From contig DBYZ01000014.1 in NCBI GenBank assembly GCA_002311655.1, forward strand, positions 62,001-126,000: a stretch of DNA of 64,000 nucleotides, in the 5' to 3' direction. Every line of letters begins with the position of its first letter. The stretch's first letter is position 1. Of this stretch, positions 1 through 8,579 are shown in pieces. A program made the translations under genes and the position numbers. Under the pieces are notes generated by a model. The model did not search any database, was not told the DNA's origin, and saw only the letters and a program-made list of their open reading frames with translations. This DNA is from Bacteroidales bacterium UBA1173. GTDB lineage: Bacteria > Bacteroidota > Bacteroidia > Bacteroidales > F082.

Positions 1-42
1 TTGAAGTTTGGAGTTTGAAGTTTGAAGTTTGGAGTTTGAAGT
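1..42. repeat. 21-bp tandem repeat, two exact copies
   Basis: Bases 1-21 and 22-42 are identical (ttgaagtttggagtttgaag + t). The unit is a multiple of three and stays open in the rfbD frame, adding TSNSKLQ twice. A related string (gtttgaagtttagagtttgaag) follows tsaB at about 2256-2279, so this is a dispersed intergenic motif that here lies in a coding frame. More copies may lie left of the window. Confidence 0.85.
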
Positions 43-648
43 TTTTAATTCTCCAATAATAATCATTATTACTTTTGCGAGGTCCAATGCGTATGTAGGG
101 GTGCCTACTTGGTCGAAGACAACTTTCAGGCTGTCTCTTTCCGATGTCAGTTTGCGCATCGTTTTCACGAAATTGTTACCAAACTCGCTGTAAAGCCATG
201 CGGTTCTGATAATCACATAGTTACATCCGACTTTTTGAATAGCCTGTTCGCCGTGTAGCTTGGTTCTGCCGTAGGCTCCGGTAGGGTTTACAGGCTCGTC
301 TTCGGTGCGTGGTGTGTTGCCCTCATTGCCGCCGAAAACGTAATCCGTGGAGATGTGGATGAGCGTGGCATTGTTTTCTTTGCAGGCTTTTGCAAGATTC
401 TCAACTGCTTGAGCGTTAATGAGTTCCGCTGTCGCTTCGTCGTCTTCTGCCTTGTCGACGTTTGTGTATGCCGCACAGTTGACAATCACCTCAACTTTAT
501 TGTCTTTGACACATTTGCTCACGGCTTCATAACTCGTGATGTCGAGTTCCTCCACATCGGTGAAGATGTAGCGGTCGGAGCTTCCTTTGGAAACTATCCG
601 CATCTCGTTGCCGAGCTGACCGTTGGCACCTGTGACTAATATATTCAT
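1..648 (-). CDS. rfbD: dTDP-4-dehydrorhamnose reductase, partial (cut by window edge)
   Basis: Short-chain dehydrogenase that performs the last step of dTDP-L-rhamnose synthesis, reducing dTDP-4-dehydro-rhamnose with NAD(P)H in the cytoplasm. The frame opens at ATG 648 and stays open to base 1 (216 codons; the family is about 280-300 aa, so the C-terminus lies outside). Visible motifs are the Rossmann loop VTGANGQLG (residues 5-13), the STDYVFGG strand (100-107) and the catalytic YxxxK at Tyr126/Lys130 (YGRTK). It lies 42 bp downstream of rfbC in the same direction, so they are probably co-transcribed. Oddity: residues 203-216 are two copies of TSNSKLQ encoded by a 21-bp tandem repeat, where family members normally continue into the substrate-binding domain. 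The gene may therefore be interrupted just at the window edge. Identity is certain; whether it is intact is not. Confidence 0.9.
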   Translation of the reverse strand, partial: MNILVTGANGQLGNEMRIVSKGSSDRYIFTDVEELDITSYEAVSKCVKDNKVEVIVNCAAYTNVDKAEDDEATAELINAQAVENLAKACKENNATLIHISTDYVFGGNEGNTPRTEDEPVNPTGAYGRTKLHGEQAIQKVGCNYVIIRTAWLYSEFGNNFVKTMRKLTSERDSLKVVFDQVGTPTYALDLAKVIMIIIGELKTSNSKLQTSNSKLQ

Positions 649-690
649 CTATAATATCTTTTCATCTAACATCGAAAAACTCGAAAAACA

Positions 691-1257
691 CTAATCTTTT
701 CCTTCATATATAAAGGGTGACTCAAAATCTTTAAACAATGGATGATGTTTGTCTTTTTCCGACAAAATGACTTTGTTTTCTGGTATTAACCAGTTGATAT
801 TCAAATCTTTATCGTTCCATTGCAGTGCTCCTTCGCTTTGTGGGGCGTAGTAATTGTCGCATTTGTACTGGAATACCGCCTCTTTGCTCAAAACCGAAAA
901 ACCGTGGGCAAATCCGCGTGGGATGTAAAACATCCGGTGGTTTTCCTCGCTCAGCTCGCAAGCGACGTGTTTTCCGTATGTCGGAGAGCCTTTGCGGATG
1001 TCGACAGCCACGTCAAGGACACTGCCTCTCACGCAGCGCACCAGCTTCGCTTGGGCAAACGGAGGCATCTGAAAATGCAGTCCGCGCACCACACCATAGC
1101 ATGATTTTGATTCGTTATCCTGCACGAAAACACTGGTTATTCCATGTTTTTCAAGATCACGCTGTGAATATGACTCAAAAAAATATCCCCTCGCATCGCC
1201 GAAAACTTTCGGTTCGATGATCACAACTCCTTCAATATCAGTTCTTATTATTTCCAT
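691..1257 (-). CDS. rfbC: dTDP-4-dehydrorhamnose 3,5-epimerase
   Basis: Cupin-fold epimerase that converts dTDP-4-keto-6-deoxyglucose to dTDP-4-keto-rhamnose, the third step of dTDP-L-rhamnose synthesis for surface polysaccharides. The 188-aa product has the usual family length. It shows the N-terminal FGDARGYFFE segment, the catalytic-His motif RGLHFQ (His61), the IPRGFAHGF strand and the QYKCDNYY segment with the catalytic Tyr region. The frame could begin 5 codons earlier, but MEIIRTDIEG is the conserved start, so ATG 1257 is chosen. A good minus-strand promoter lies just upstream (1280-1288). rfbD follows; rfbA is present but far away at 52.5 kb on the other strand, so the pathway genes are split. 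Confidence 0.95.
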   Translation of the reverse strand: MEIIRTDIEGVVIIEPKVFGDARGYFFESYSQRDLEKHGITSVFVQDNESKSCYGVVRGLHFQMPPFAQAKLVRCVRGSVLDVAVDIRKGSPTYGKHVACELSEENHRMFYIPRGFAHGFSVLSKEAVFQYKCDNYYAPQSEGALQWNDKDLNINWLIPENKVILSEKDKHHPLFKDFESPFIYEGKD

Positions 1258-1279
1258 TTCAAAAATACACAAATAACTC

Positions 1280-1311
1280 GCAAAAATACATAATTAAAAA
1301 TTATTATCAAA
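1280..1311 (-). promoter_or_regulatory. Bacteroidetes-type promoter for rfbC-rfbD
   Basis: On the minus strand TATTTTTGC (1288 to 1280) matches the -7 consensus TAnnTTTGc, and TTTG (1311-1308) stands 19 bases upstream as a -33 box. It ends 22 bases before the rfbC start. Confidence 0.6.
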
Positions 1312-1331
1312 GAAAAAAGTGAAATAATTTC

Positions 1332-1402
1332 GTCTTTAGTCATCATTATCGAGCTGGCGCCTCGCTGCGCTCGCCGAGGCTCTCTAATTGACGACTAAAG
1401 AC
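1332..1402. repeat. Inverted repeat in the rfbC-tsaB gap
   Basis: GTCTTTAGTC (1332-1341) is matched by GACTAAAGAC (1393-1402), with a GC-rich centre (ctggcgcctcgctgcgctcg) between. The arms can form a cruciform or RNA hairpin. The position between divergent genes rules out a simple terminator role for either. The rest of the 274-bp gap holds a half-copy of the CTGCGA-type repeat (1471-1501) and the two promoters. Confidence 0.6.
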
Positions 1403-1470
1403 TAAGGATTCTGCGAAATCGGTGAGCGTCAGCGAACTAAATCATTGTGGAAGAAAAGTATGGGAGAATA

Positions 1471-1501
1471 ATTCTGCGTTTTTCTGCGATATCTGCGAGA
1501 G
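1471..1501. repeat. Partial copy of the ATCTGCGA-type dispersed repeat
   Basis: The segment ttctgcgtttttctgcgata followed by tctgcgaga matches the right arm of the repeats at 7773-7927, 27281-27420 and 47841-48015. No clear left arm is seen here. Confidence 0.5.
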
Positions 1502-1507
1502 ATTTTA

Positions 1508-1516
1508 TATCTTTGC
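1508..1516 (+). promoter_or_regulatory. Promoter -7 element for tsaB
   Basis: TATCTTTGC fits TAnnTTTGc exactly, 15 bases before the tsaB ATG, which implies a very short 5' leader. Confidence 0.55.
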
Positions 1517-1531
1517 AAAAATTTTAAAGAA

Positions 1532-2257
1532 ATGATTCTTTGTCTTGAAACTGCAACTCCATCGTGTTCGGTGGCTCTCGTTCATAACGGCGAGGTTTTG
1601 GCTTGTGAGGAAGACCCGAAAGGCCAGAATCACTCGGAAAAAATCACACTTTTCATCGATTCTGTGATGAAAAAAGCTGGTGTTTCTTACTCCCAACTTG
1701 ATGCTGTCGCCGTCAGCATGGGACCAGGCTCATACACCGGATTGAGAATCGGAGTGAGTACCGCGAAAGGCATCTGCTACGCTGTTTCAAAGCCGTTAAT
1801 CGCTGTCGAAACATTGCACGCAATGGCATTTGGCGGTTTGTCCGTCATTTCGAGCGAAGTCGAGAAATCACCGGCAAAAAATTCATTCGGAAATCATCCG
1901 ATATTAATCCCTATGATTGACGCCCGCCGCATGGAGGTCTACGCCGCCATCTTCGACGAAAACGTCAATAAAATAAAGGATACAGAAGCGGTTATCATTG
2001 ATGAGAATTCGTTTTCAGAACTTAAAAAAGACCATCATCTCTATCTGTTTGGCGACGGTGCCGACAAATGCGCCGAAACCTTCGCAAACGATGACAAAAT
2101 CACTGTGATAAAAGACTTCTATTGTTCGGCTAAATATATGAATACTATTGCACAACAAAAATTCAATAATAGTGAATTTGTTGATGTGGCGTATTTCGAG
2201 CCGTTCTATCTCAAGGATTTCGTCCCCGGAACCCCTACCGTGAAAGGACTTAAATAG
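1532..2257 (+). CDS. tsaB: tRNA threonylcarbamoyladenosine biosynthesis protein TsaB, with repeat-derived insertion
   Basis: TsaB is the inactive ASKHA partner that activates TsaD in t6A37 modification of ANN-decoding tRNAs. Family signatures are ILCLETATPSCSVAL at the N-terminus, NHSE (33-36), the MGPGSYTGLRIG loop (63-74) and IPMIDARRMEVYAAIFD (126-142). Residues about 104-122 (SVISSEVEKSPAKNS...) have no counterpart in TsaB proteins I know and are encoded by bases 1843-1886, an arm of the dispersed GTCATTTCGA element in frame. It falls between the helix after LHAMAF and the IPMIDARR strand, plausibly a tolerated surface loop. The gene stands alone between divergent rfbC and the convergent macroglobulin gene. 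Confidence 0.93.
   Translation: MILCLETATPSCSVALVHNGEVLACEEDPKGQNHSEKITLFIDSVMKKAGVSYSQLDAVAVSMGPGSYTGLRIGVSTAKGICYAVSKPLIAVETLHAMAFGGLSVISSEVEKSPAKNSFGNHPILIPMIDARRMEVYAAIFDENVNKIKDTEAVIIDENSFSELKKDHHLYLFGDGADKCAETFANDDKITVIKDFYCSAKYMNTIAQQKFNNSEFVDVAYFEPFYLKDFVPGTPTVKGLK
1843..1886 (+). repeat. Dispersed element (family A), single arm inside tsaB
   Basis: gtcatttcgagcgaagtcga followed by gaaatcaccggc matches the reverse complement of the right arm of the intergenic copies (for example 11517-11548). It keeps the tsaB frame and encodes VISSEVEKSPAK. Confidence 0.8.
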
Positions 2258-2281
2258 TTTGAAGTTTAGAGTTTGAAGTTG

Positions 2282-5200
2282 TTATTCTTCTCCAATCTCT
2301 ATTCTTTCCCCATTAGAGTAAGCTCCGAATTCTGGCGCATATTGACACTGAATCAGCGAATATCCGGCGCTGAAGCTACCTTCTTTTGTCACGTAAACCT
2401 CATACGAAACAGTGTGTTTTCCTTTTGGAAGCTGCTCAAAGAAGAATTCCATCGCCACGTCGGAGGTGCTTTGGTAATACCATAATCCGTCGTTCCAGTG
2501 ATATTCCGAAAGCTGTTCCTTCGGCTCGAAACATGCGCCGCGTAAGTCTTTGAGATACACGAACTCCATGTCCTGACTGTTCTCAAACGTGATTTCCACC
2601 TTGATTTTATCGCCGACTTTGACGTTTTCAGGCATGACGAGTTCACGTTTTATTTTCATCGCATTGTTATGTGTCTTAACATTGTCGATTGGCACAAAAT
2701 ACTGGCGATACAAACCGCCCCAAGCCTCGTGATCAGATTGATTGTCAATGACAGCGTGCGTGTAATCATCAGCTGCAGTGATTGTCACGTTGCCGTCGTT
2801 GGTCCATTCGCTGCCGGTGTTGACGAGGGCGAAGATGGCCTCCACGCTGGCACGTTCGTTTTCCCACATATTGGTGCGTTTCTGCGTCAGAATCCAAACG
2901 CGTTGGGCATCGATTTCGTCAATGTGCGGGTCGATTTCGTTAAACGCTTCAAGGATGCGTACGCCTTTGGCAGAGTACTCACGCAGCGACTGCACAATCT
3001 TTTTGGCAGTTTTCTTTTCGCCATTTCTGTTGAGAATCAATGCGATATAAGCACGCTCCTCAAGACCGAAGCGTTTCCAGTCTTTCTTCAGTTTCTTGAC
3101 GAAGAATCTCTTGGCGGTGTCGAATTTCCAGCTTGTCTTGTAATTAAAATAACTCATCGCATACAAGCTTCGCATGGTTGTCCAGCTGCAATGTTTCTTT
3201 GTGTCAAATTTGTCATAGTCCTTAATCACTTCATTTTCAATGAAATGGAACGCTTTTTCGGTCAACTCATCGTTTGTGCCGAGCTTGCCCAAACCTGTTA
3301 AGATGTACTGTGTGATAAGCACGCTCTCAGGACATCCGTCAATCCACGACCAGCCGCCGTTCGGAGTCTGTTTCGATGCCAAAAGGTCGTGTGCTGATTT
3401 GATATTGTTGTCAACTTCTTCTGTATCAAAGAGTTTGGTGATGGCGGCACGTTGAGAGGCTTCATATTGTGCTTCCAGCACCCAAGGCGTCTCTTGCAGG
3501 ATTATCGCTTTCAAATCCTCATATTTCTGAAGCTCCGACAATGTGTCGTTTTTATAAGTGTTTTTAAGCTTTTCGGCTATTTCAGGATGGCTTTCCATGA
3601 TTTGTTTTGCCATGCTGTTGACGAAATATCTGTAGAACGCCGTCATAGCATATTTTTCGTCGCCATCAGCCACGTAAGGCATTGCGTGAATAGCTGTCCA
3701 CAGTGGGTTTTCGTTGAATTGTAGCGTTATCTTTTGGTTGCGCTCGCCCTCACGGTCGATGTCGAAATCATATTCTTTTACAGAATGTGCTTTTGCGGTT
3801 AGCGCATACGTTTGTGTCAAATACACTTCAGTGCTCAAAACTGGCATCTGATGTTGCTCTGCATCGCTGAAACCATCAGTAATTGCTGAGAATCTGAAAG
3901 TCAACAGGTTGACATCTTTTTTCATCGCCACCTTCCAGCGCACACTTTGGCTGCGACCAGCTGGAATTTCACTAATATTGATATTTTGTTCTGACAAAAT
4001 CAATTCTATTGGATTATTGTTTTCGTCAAAAATCTCGAGTTTTGCGCTTGGTGAAAGTGCTTTTTCCGACAGATTTATGACGTTGGCGGCAATCCAAAGT
4101 GTATCCTCGTCGTAGGCGAAACGTGGCATGTCAGCCATTATCATCAGTGGCTGTTGTGTGACGATAGTCTTTTCAAAGGTTCCGACTTTTAAATCTTTTG
4201 AGTAAGCCAAAATCCTGAAATTCCAACGAGTCAGCGCGTCAGGCATGGTGAAGGTGAAGGTGCAGTCGCCGTTTTCGTCGGTGCGCAAGTTCGGGAAGAA
4301 AAACGCGGTTTCGTTGAAGTCTTTACGGATTTTCAATTGTGGTGTGTTATTGGAATCCCAAGTTTCTGCTGGATTTTTCGGCATAGCATATTGTTCATAT
4401 TCGGTGCTAGAAAAGACAGCTTCTTCGACGATTTCTTGTTCCTCCATATTATAATATATATCCATATTATCTCTCGGATAATTTGTGGTTGTGATTCTTT
4501 TTCTGGAGTCGTAGCCCCAAGAAGACATATCTGGCAGTAATCCGACTTGCGAGAAAAGTGATACATTCCAATAATAAACGACAGAAACTAAGTCCGCATA
4601 TTGATCTCTGTTAGTTTTGTGATAAGTTCCGTCGGATGATATGAAATGTCTTAGTTTTTTGATTGGCAAACCATTAAGTTGCCATCTGTTTACATGATAA
4701 TAGTTTGATAAATTATCAAGTGCGTCATCATACATTCCAGCCATCAAAGATGTGATTTCGGGGTTGTTTTTATAATCTTTGACAGTTACGCTCCAAGTCT
4801 CCGTTTCACCTGGAAGCATCTTGTTGCGCTCGGTGTGCAGTGTGATGTTGAGCTGTTTGTTGTCGAAAGGCACATTGATGCTAACTCGTTCAACATTGCT
4901 GATATTGTGTTTGGCAAAGGCTACTTGGAAGTGAAGCTCACCACGGTCTTCTTCTCTTACTTTATATGAATATTTGTAAACGCTGTTGTTCAGAGTTATA
5001 CGTTCGGCTTTCAAAATGTTGTCTCCTGACATGACAACCACCAGTGCTGAAACGTTTTTCTCAGATGAGCCGATGTAATAGTTGACAAATTCACCTGGAT
5101 AAGCAGTATAGTTTTCTACAAATGTCCAACATATTGACTTGCTTGGCATTTTTTTGGATGAAAGATCGTAAACTAAATAATCTCTAGCAAAAACTGAAAG

Positions 5201-7750
5201 AGTGTCGTCGGTAGATCTCAATTTAAACTCATATTTGCCGGTAGGAAGTTTGAAGTTGTTAGGAAACATTCTATTCTTACTTTTAACATCTGTAACGAAT
5301 TGATATACAAGCTCTTTTGTTTCAGGATTATCATGGTTATAAAAATCATGATAAGGGAAATATTCTTTTAAAGTGGCATCGTCGAGAAGTTGGCGGTCAA
5401 ATGTTCCCAAATCCATTTTATAACCATCTAACTCGTTGTATTTGAATATTTTACATTCAACGCTGGTGTTTGCTGGATTCCCAATAGTATTATTAACGGT
5501 GATGCTTAAATCTTTCAAGTCGTTGTTGTCAAAGGAAAAATAACAGTTGTCATCTTTCAAAACCATGCCGATTTTGTATTTGTTTTCCGATGCTTCGAGA
5601 AGATATGTCTCAGATTGGGTTTCACCTTGCTCGCTTGTAGCTTCCACCTCAATTTTGTATGTCAGTTGTGGGTGCAGGTATCGGCCGTTTTCGTATGGTA
5701 ATATCTGAAAATCAATATTAAAACCGCCATCAGCCGATGTGATGTTTTCACCCGAATAAATTTGTTCATATTTAATATGTGTCCATAGATCATAGCCCCA
5801 ATATCTGAAGTCGGGGTAGTCAACGCTTCTGCTGATTGTGTATTTGTACTTGATGTTTCCGAGTCCGAATCCTGAAAGTGCCATGACTTTTCCGTTGACA
5901 GTTACGCTGTCGCCGATTTTGTATTCTTTTTCAATGTCATCGAAAAGCACTTCAAAAGTCGGACGTTTGTATTCCTCAACGCGAAAAAATGTCTCCCAAT
6001 TCAGGTGGAAATATCCGTTCAAACAGTTTGTTGGAAGTGTGAAACTGCCGGAAAAAGCTCCGAAATCGTCGGTTATGAACTTTTGTGTAAAGATAATATT
6101 GTAGTTAGGGTCATATAGATCAACTTGGGTTTCATAATCGGGAACAAGAAGGTTTTCGCCATCGACATTTTGCATAACAACGCCCTTGAATTGTACTGTT
6201 TGTCCCGGGCGGTAAAGCTCTCGGTCGGTATAAATATAAAAACAATAATTATTATTATTGTCTTCTTCGTGTTTCTTCCATATATGATGTTGGAAATTGT
6301 CAATCAAAGTGTCGCCATTGCAATAAAGATTTATATAAAACGAGTTGTTTTCTGTATAATTATAAGTCAAATGGCCATTTTTGTCGCTGACAACATCAAA
6401 CAGGTCGGTTTTTTCGTATCGCTTGGACTTATGGCTATAAGTTTTTTTGTAAATATGTGCTGTTACGTTTGCCATAGGTTGGCTGGTCTCGCGGTTGACG
6501 GTGTATATATTCATAACGCCGTCTGATTTCAAATTAAAGCTTGTGAGGTTACTTACTTGGAAAGGAATTGATTTAAGATTGTTTTCGTCATCGAAATTTT
6601 CGCAGTTGGAGAAAACGAGAACGTAGAATCCTGCTTTCAGAGGAGGAAGCGCTACCAGAGATGAGTGCTCAAGAAGGTCATTCTCTTCTGGGATTTCGAT
6701 GGTTCCACTTGTGGCTAACTCATGGTTTTCCAATGATTTATAAAAATCTTTGTTGCTGTTGATCAACAAATCGAAGAATTCGGCAGATGTAAATTTATAA
6801 ATTTTGTATGTTGGGTTAGTTGTGTTGCGATATGTAAGACCGACAGCGATGGGTTTGTCTGGTACCTGCACTTCGCACATCTTGATTCCGATGGTTTTTT
6901 TGAAGATGTTCTCTTTCAGACGCAGACAATCGTTGTAAACAGGATGTTTTTTGTCGATTATGTTTAAGATTTCGTCACAAATCCCGCTTGCTGCAAGATA
7001 TTCTTTTTTATGCAGATAATAATGCATTTTTTTAAGTTTGATGCGCACAAGTATTTCATTATCAGTGCATTCCTGCTCGAACTTGTTGTATTTTTCGAAA
7101 TCGTTTTCGTTATATAGACCTCCAAGACAGTCAAATCTATTGTTGAAATAAGCTTTTTGATAATTATTCTCGAGGTCGAAATCCATCAGTATTTGATAGC
7201 ACTCATCGACATTTTTGAGGTCGTGGTTGAGTTTATATTGTTTGATGTTTTGATGCAGAGCATAATCGTAAAGCGTTGGCTCCAAACCGATGTCGAAGGT
7301 TTTATTTTTGCCTTCAAAGAGAACGGCGTAGTCTTTCATCGAAATGTTTTTCAGATATTCGGCATCGCGGTAATCGATTATGGTGTCGAATTTATATTCA
7401 TCTTCGCTATAATATCGGACTTTTTTAAATACTATTTCGAAATTCAATAACATGTCACATGGTGACGACAAGTTCGGAAGATAGTTTTCACAATATTTTA
7501 TAATGGTATCGATGGGTTTTTCTTCAGTTATGTTGAAAACCTCACATCTTTTTATAATCATTTTCAGAAGTTGAATCTGGTTTTTATCCTTTTTTGCCTG
7601 TTTTTCAATCTTGTCAAGCGTTTTGTTGGCTGATTCCGGAAGGAGGTTTTCGATGTTGTTGTCGAATTCTTTCCAAAGGATGTCGTATCTTTGGGCGTTG
7701 ATACTCAATGATATAGCAAATGCTATTGTGAAAATGAAAATTTTTTTCAT
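2282..7750 (-). CDS. Bacterial alpha-2-macroglobulin family protein, thioester motif lost
   Basis: A very large (1822 aa) exported protein. It has an N-terminal signal peptide (MKKIFIFTIAFAISLSINAQ), then a helical/TPR-like segment, MG domains (YIYTDRELYRPGQTVQFKG near 505-525; EEYKRPTFEVLFDD near 600), an A2M core (NLRTDENGDCTFTFTMPDALTRW...) and an alpha-toroid domain with QTPNGGWSWIDG. Bacterial A2Ms are periplasmic protease traps or envelope-defence proteins. In relatives the segment after NPxWxAxxAxPY carries the thioester motif CxEQ. Here residues 1361-1369 read ADGDEKYAM, with neither Cys nor Gln, so covalent trapping through a thioester is not expected. No penicillin-binding-protein partner is adjacent. 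The start is ATG 7750, just before the signal peptide. It is convergent with tsaB, with only 24 bp between. Confidence 0.9.
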   Translation of the reverse strand: MKKIFIFTIAFAISLSINAQRYDILWKEFDNNIENLLPESANKTLDKIEKQAKKDKNQIQLLKMIIKRCEVFNITEEKPIDTIIKYCENYLPNLSSPCDMLLNFEIVFKKVRYYSEDEYKFDTIIDYRDAEYLKNISMKDYAVLFEGKNKTFDIGLEPTLYDYALHQNIKQYKLNHDLKNVDECYQILMDFDLENNYQKAYFNNRFDCLGGLYNENDFEKYNKFEQECTDNEILVRIKLKKMHYYLHKKEYLAASGICDEILNIIDKKHPVYNDCLRLKENIFKKTIGIKMCEVQVPDKPIAVGLTYRNTTNPTYKIYKFTSAEFFDLLINSNKDFYKSLENHELATSGTIEIPEENDLLEHSSLVALPPLKAGFYVLVFSNCENFDDENNLKSIPFQVSNLTSFNLKSDGVMNIYTVNRETSQPMANVTAHIYKKTYSHKSKRYEKTDLFDVVSDKNGHLTYNYTENNSFYINLYCNGDTLIDNFQHHIWKKHEEDNNNNYCFYIYTDRELYRPGQTVQFKGVVMQNVDGENLLVPDYETQVDLYDPNYNIIFTQKFITDDFGAFSGSFTLPTNCLNGYFHLNWETFFRVEEYKRPTFEVLFDDIEKEYKIGDSVTVNGKVMALSGFGLGNIKYKYTISRSVDYPDFRYWGYDLWTHIKYEQIYSGENITSADGGFNIDFQILPYENGRYLHPQLTYKIEVEATSEQGETQSETYLLEASENKYKIGMVLKDDNCYFSFDNNDLKDLSITVNNTIGNPANTSVECKIFKYNELDGYKMDLGTFDRQLLDDATLKEYFPYHDFYNHDNPETKELVYQFVTDVKSKNRMFPNNFKLPTGKYEFKLRSTDDTLSVFARDYLVYDLSSKKMPSKSICWTFVENYTAYPGEFVNYYIGSSEKNVSALVVVMSGDNILKAERITLNNSVYKYSYKVREEDRGELHFQVAFAKHNISNVERVSINVPFDNKQLNITLHTERNKMLPGETETWSVTVKDYKNNPEITSLMAGMYDDALDNLSNYYHVNRWQLNGLPIKKLRHFISSDGTYHKTNRDQYADLVSVVYYWNVSLFSQVGLLPDMSSWGYDSRKRITTTNYPRDNMDIYYNMEEQEIVEEAVFSSTEYEQYAMPKNPAETWDSNNTPQLKIRKDFNETAFFFPNLRTDENGDCTFTFTMPDALTRWNFRILAYSKDLKVGTFEKTIVTQQPLMIMADMPRFAYDEDTLWIAANVINLSEKALSPSAKLEIFDENNNPIELILSEQNINISEIPAGRSQSVRWKVAMKKDVNLLTFRFSAITDGFSDAEQHQMPVLSTEVYLTQTYALTAKAHSVKEYDFDIDREGERNQKITLQFNENPLWTAIHAMPYVADGDEKYAMTAFYRYFVNSMAKQIMESHPEIAEKLKNTYKNDTLSELQKYEDLKAIILQETPWVLEAQYEASQRAAITKLFDTEEVDNNIKSAHDLLASKQTPNGGWSWIDGCPESVLITQYILTGLGKLGTNDELTEKAFHFIENEVIKDYDKFDTKKHCSWTTMRSLYAMSYFNYKTSWKFDTAKRFFVKKLKKDWKRFGLEERAYIALILNRNGEKKTAKKIVQSLREYSAKGVRILEAFNEIDPHIDEIDAQRVWILTQKRTNMWENERASVEAIFALVNTGSEWTNDGNVTITAADDYTHAVIDNQSDHEAWGGLYRQYFVPIDNVKTHNNAMKIKRELVMPENVKVGDKIKVEITFENSQDMEFVYLKDLRGACFEPKEQLSEYHWNDGLWYYQSTSDVAMEFFFEQLPKGKHTVSYEVYVTKEGSFSAGYSLIQCQYAPEFGAYSNGERIEIGEE

Positions 7751-7772
7751 GGCAATAGAATTATTTTTTTTC

Positions 7773-7927
7773 TCTCACAGATAACACGGATTTACACTGA
7801 TTTATTATACAATTTTATTATAATTGCTAAAGCAATCGTATTTCACGGATATCTGTGTCATCTGTTCGCTTGCGAACCAAATTTTGTCGGTGTATAATAT
7901 CTGTGTTATCTGTGAAATCTGTGAGAG
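7773..7927. repeat. Dispersed inverted repeat, family B (ATCTGTGA/TCACAGAT type)
   Basis: ctcacagataacacggattt at the left and atctgtgttatctgtgaaatctgtgagag at the right are imperfect inverted repeats. Together they fill the whole gap between the macroglobulin start and the end of tdk. Relatives are at 27281-27420 and 47841-48015. The transcript of the minus-strand neighbours would fold into a long hairpin here. Confidence 0.75.
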
Positions 7928-7931
7928 ATTA

Positions 7932-8522
7932 TTATTTCTCTTTGGCTTTTTCAGCCATGGCCTTGTTGTAGCACTCTCTGCAAAGCGGCTCGTAGCTCTC
8001 TGTTTCGCCCAAAACCACGAGTTTGTCGCCTGCTATGGTACGGTGCGAATATTGCGCCAAGCTACCGCAGCGCATGCAGATAGCATGCACCTTGGTAACG
8101 TCTTCCGCTATCGCCATCAGCTGTGGCATCGGACCGAACGGCTTGCCGAGGAAGTCCATGTCGAGACCTGCAATGATAACTCTAATACCTTGATTAGCAA
8201 GCTGTTGGCAAACGTCGATGAGCTCGTTTCCGAAAAACTGCGCCTCGTCGATACCGATAACGTCACATTCGTTGGAGTAGAACAAAATCTGCTGTGCGTT
8301 TTCCACGGGGATGGAATGCAAAGCGTTGGAATTGTGAGAAACAACGTCTTCTTCTGAGTATCTCGTGTCGATTCCGGGCTTGAAGATTTCCACTCTTAGT
8401 TTGGCGATTCTGGCACGGTTCAGACGACGAATCAACTCTTCTGTTTTGCCTGAAAACATTGAGCCGCACACCACCTCAATCCAACCCTGTGATTTATTAT
8501 GAGAATCTTTTTCGAGAAACAT
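7932..8522 (-). CDS. tdk: Thymidine kinase (type II)
   Basis: Phosphorylates deoxythymidine with ATP in the pyrimidine salvage pathway (cytosol). The 196-aa protein shows the P-loop GSMFSGKT, the IFKPGIDTRY segment, the catalytic DEAQFF and a C-terminal zinc-binding lasso with CMRCG and CREC. The open frame runs 66 codons further upstream, but that part crosses the divergent gene and the promoter and has no homology, so ATG 8522 (MFLEKDSHNK) is taken. It is transcribed away from the acidic-protein gene from a shared palindromic promoter region. Confidence 0.95.
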   Translation of the reverse strand: MFLEKDSHNKSQGWIEVVCGSMFSGKTEELIRRLNRARIAKLRVEIFKPGIDTRYSEEDVVSHNSNALHSIPVENAQQILFYSNECDVIGIDEAQFFGNELIDVCQQLANQGIRVIIAGLDMDFLGKPFGPMPQLMAIAEDVTKVHAICMRCGSLAQYSHRTIAGDKLVVLGETESYEPLCRECYNKAMAEKAKEK

Positions 8523-8545
8523 ATACGACGCGTTTAATTTTTTTA

Positions 8546-8567
8546 TAATTTTGTAGCTACAAAAATA
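8546..8567. promoter_or_regulatory. Overlapping divergent promoters on a 16-bp palindrome
   Basis: TTTTGTAGCTACAAAA (8549-8564) is a perfect palindrome. Each half completes a -7 box: TAATTTTG on plus (8546-8553) for the acidic-protein gene and TATTTTTG on minus (8567-8560) for tdk. The boxes lie 7 bp apart, so polymerase cannot hold both at once. The palindrome could also be a repressor site; none is known to me. Confidence 0.6.
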
Positions 8568-8579
8568 AAGAATTTTATC

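Noticed and set aside
2669..3301. Long plus-strand open frame (210 aa) antisense to the macroglobulin gene
   Set aside because: No recognisable motifs, no promoter or start context, and it lies wholly inside a well-supported coding region on the other strand.
7773..7927. Possible CRISPR array because of repeated atctgtg units
   Set aside because: Units are irregular in spacing and length, no unique spacers of constant size, no cas genes; it is an inverted repeat.
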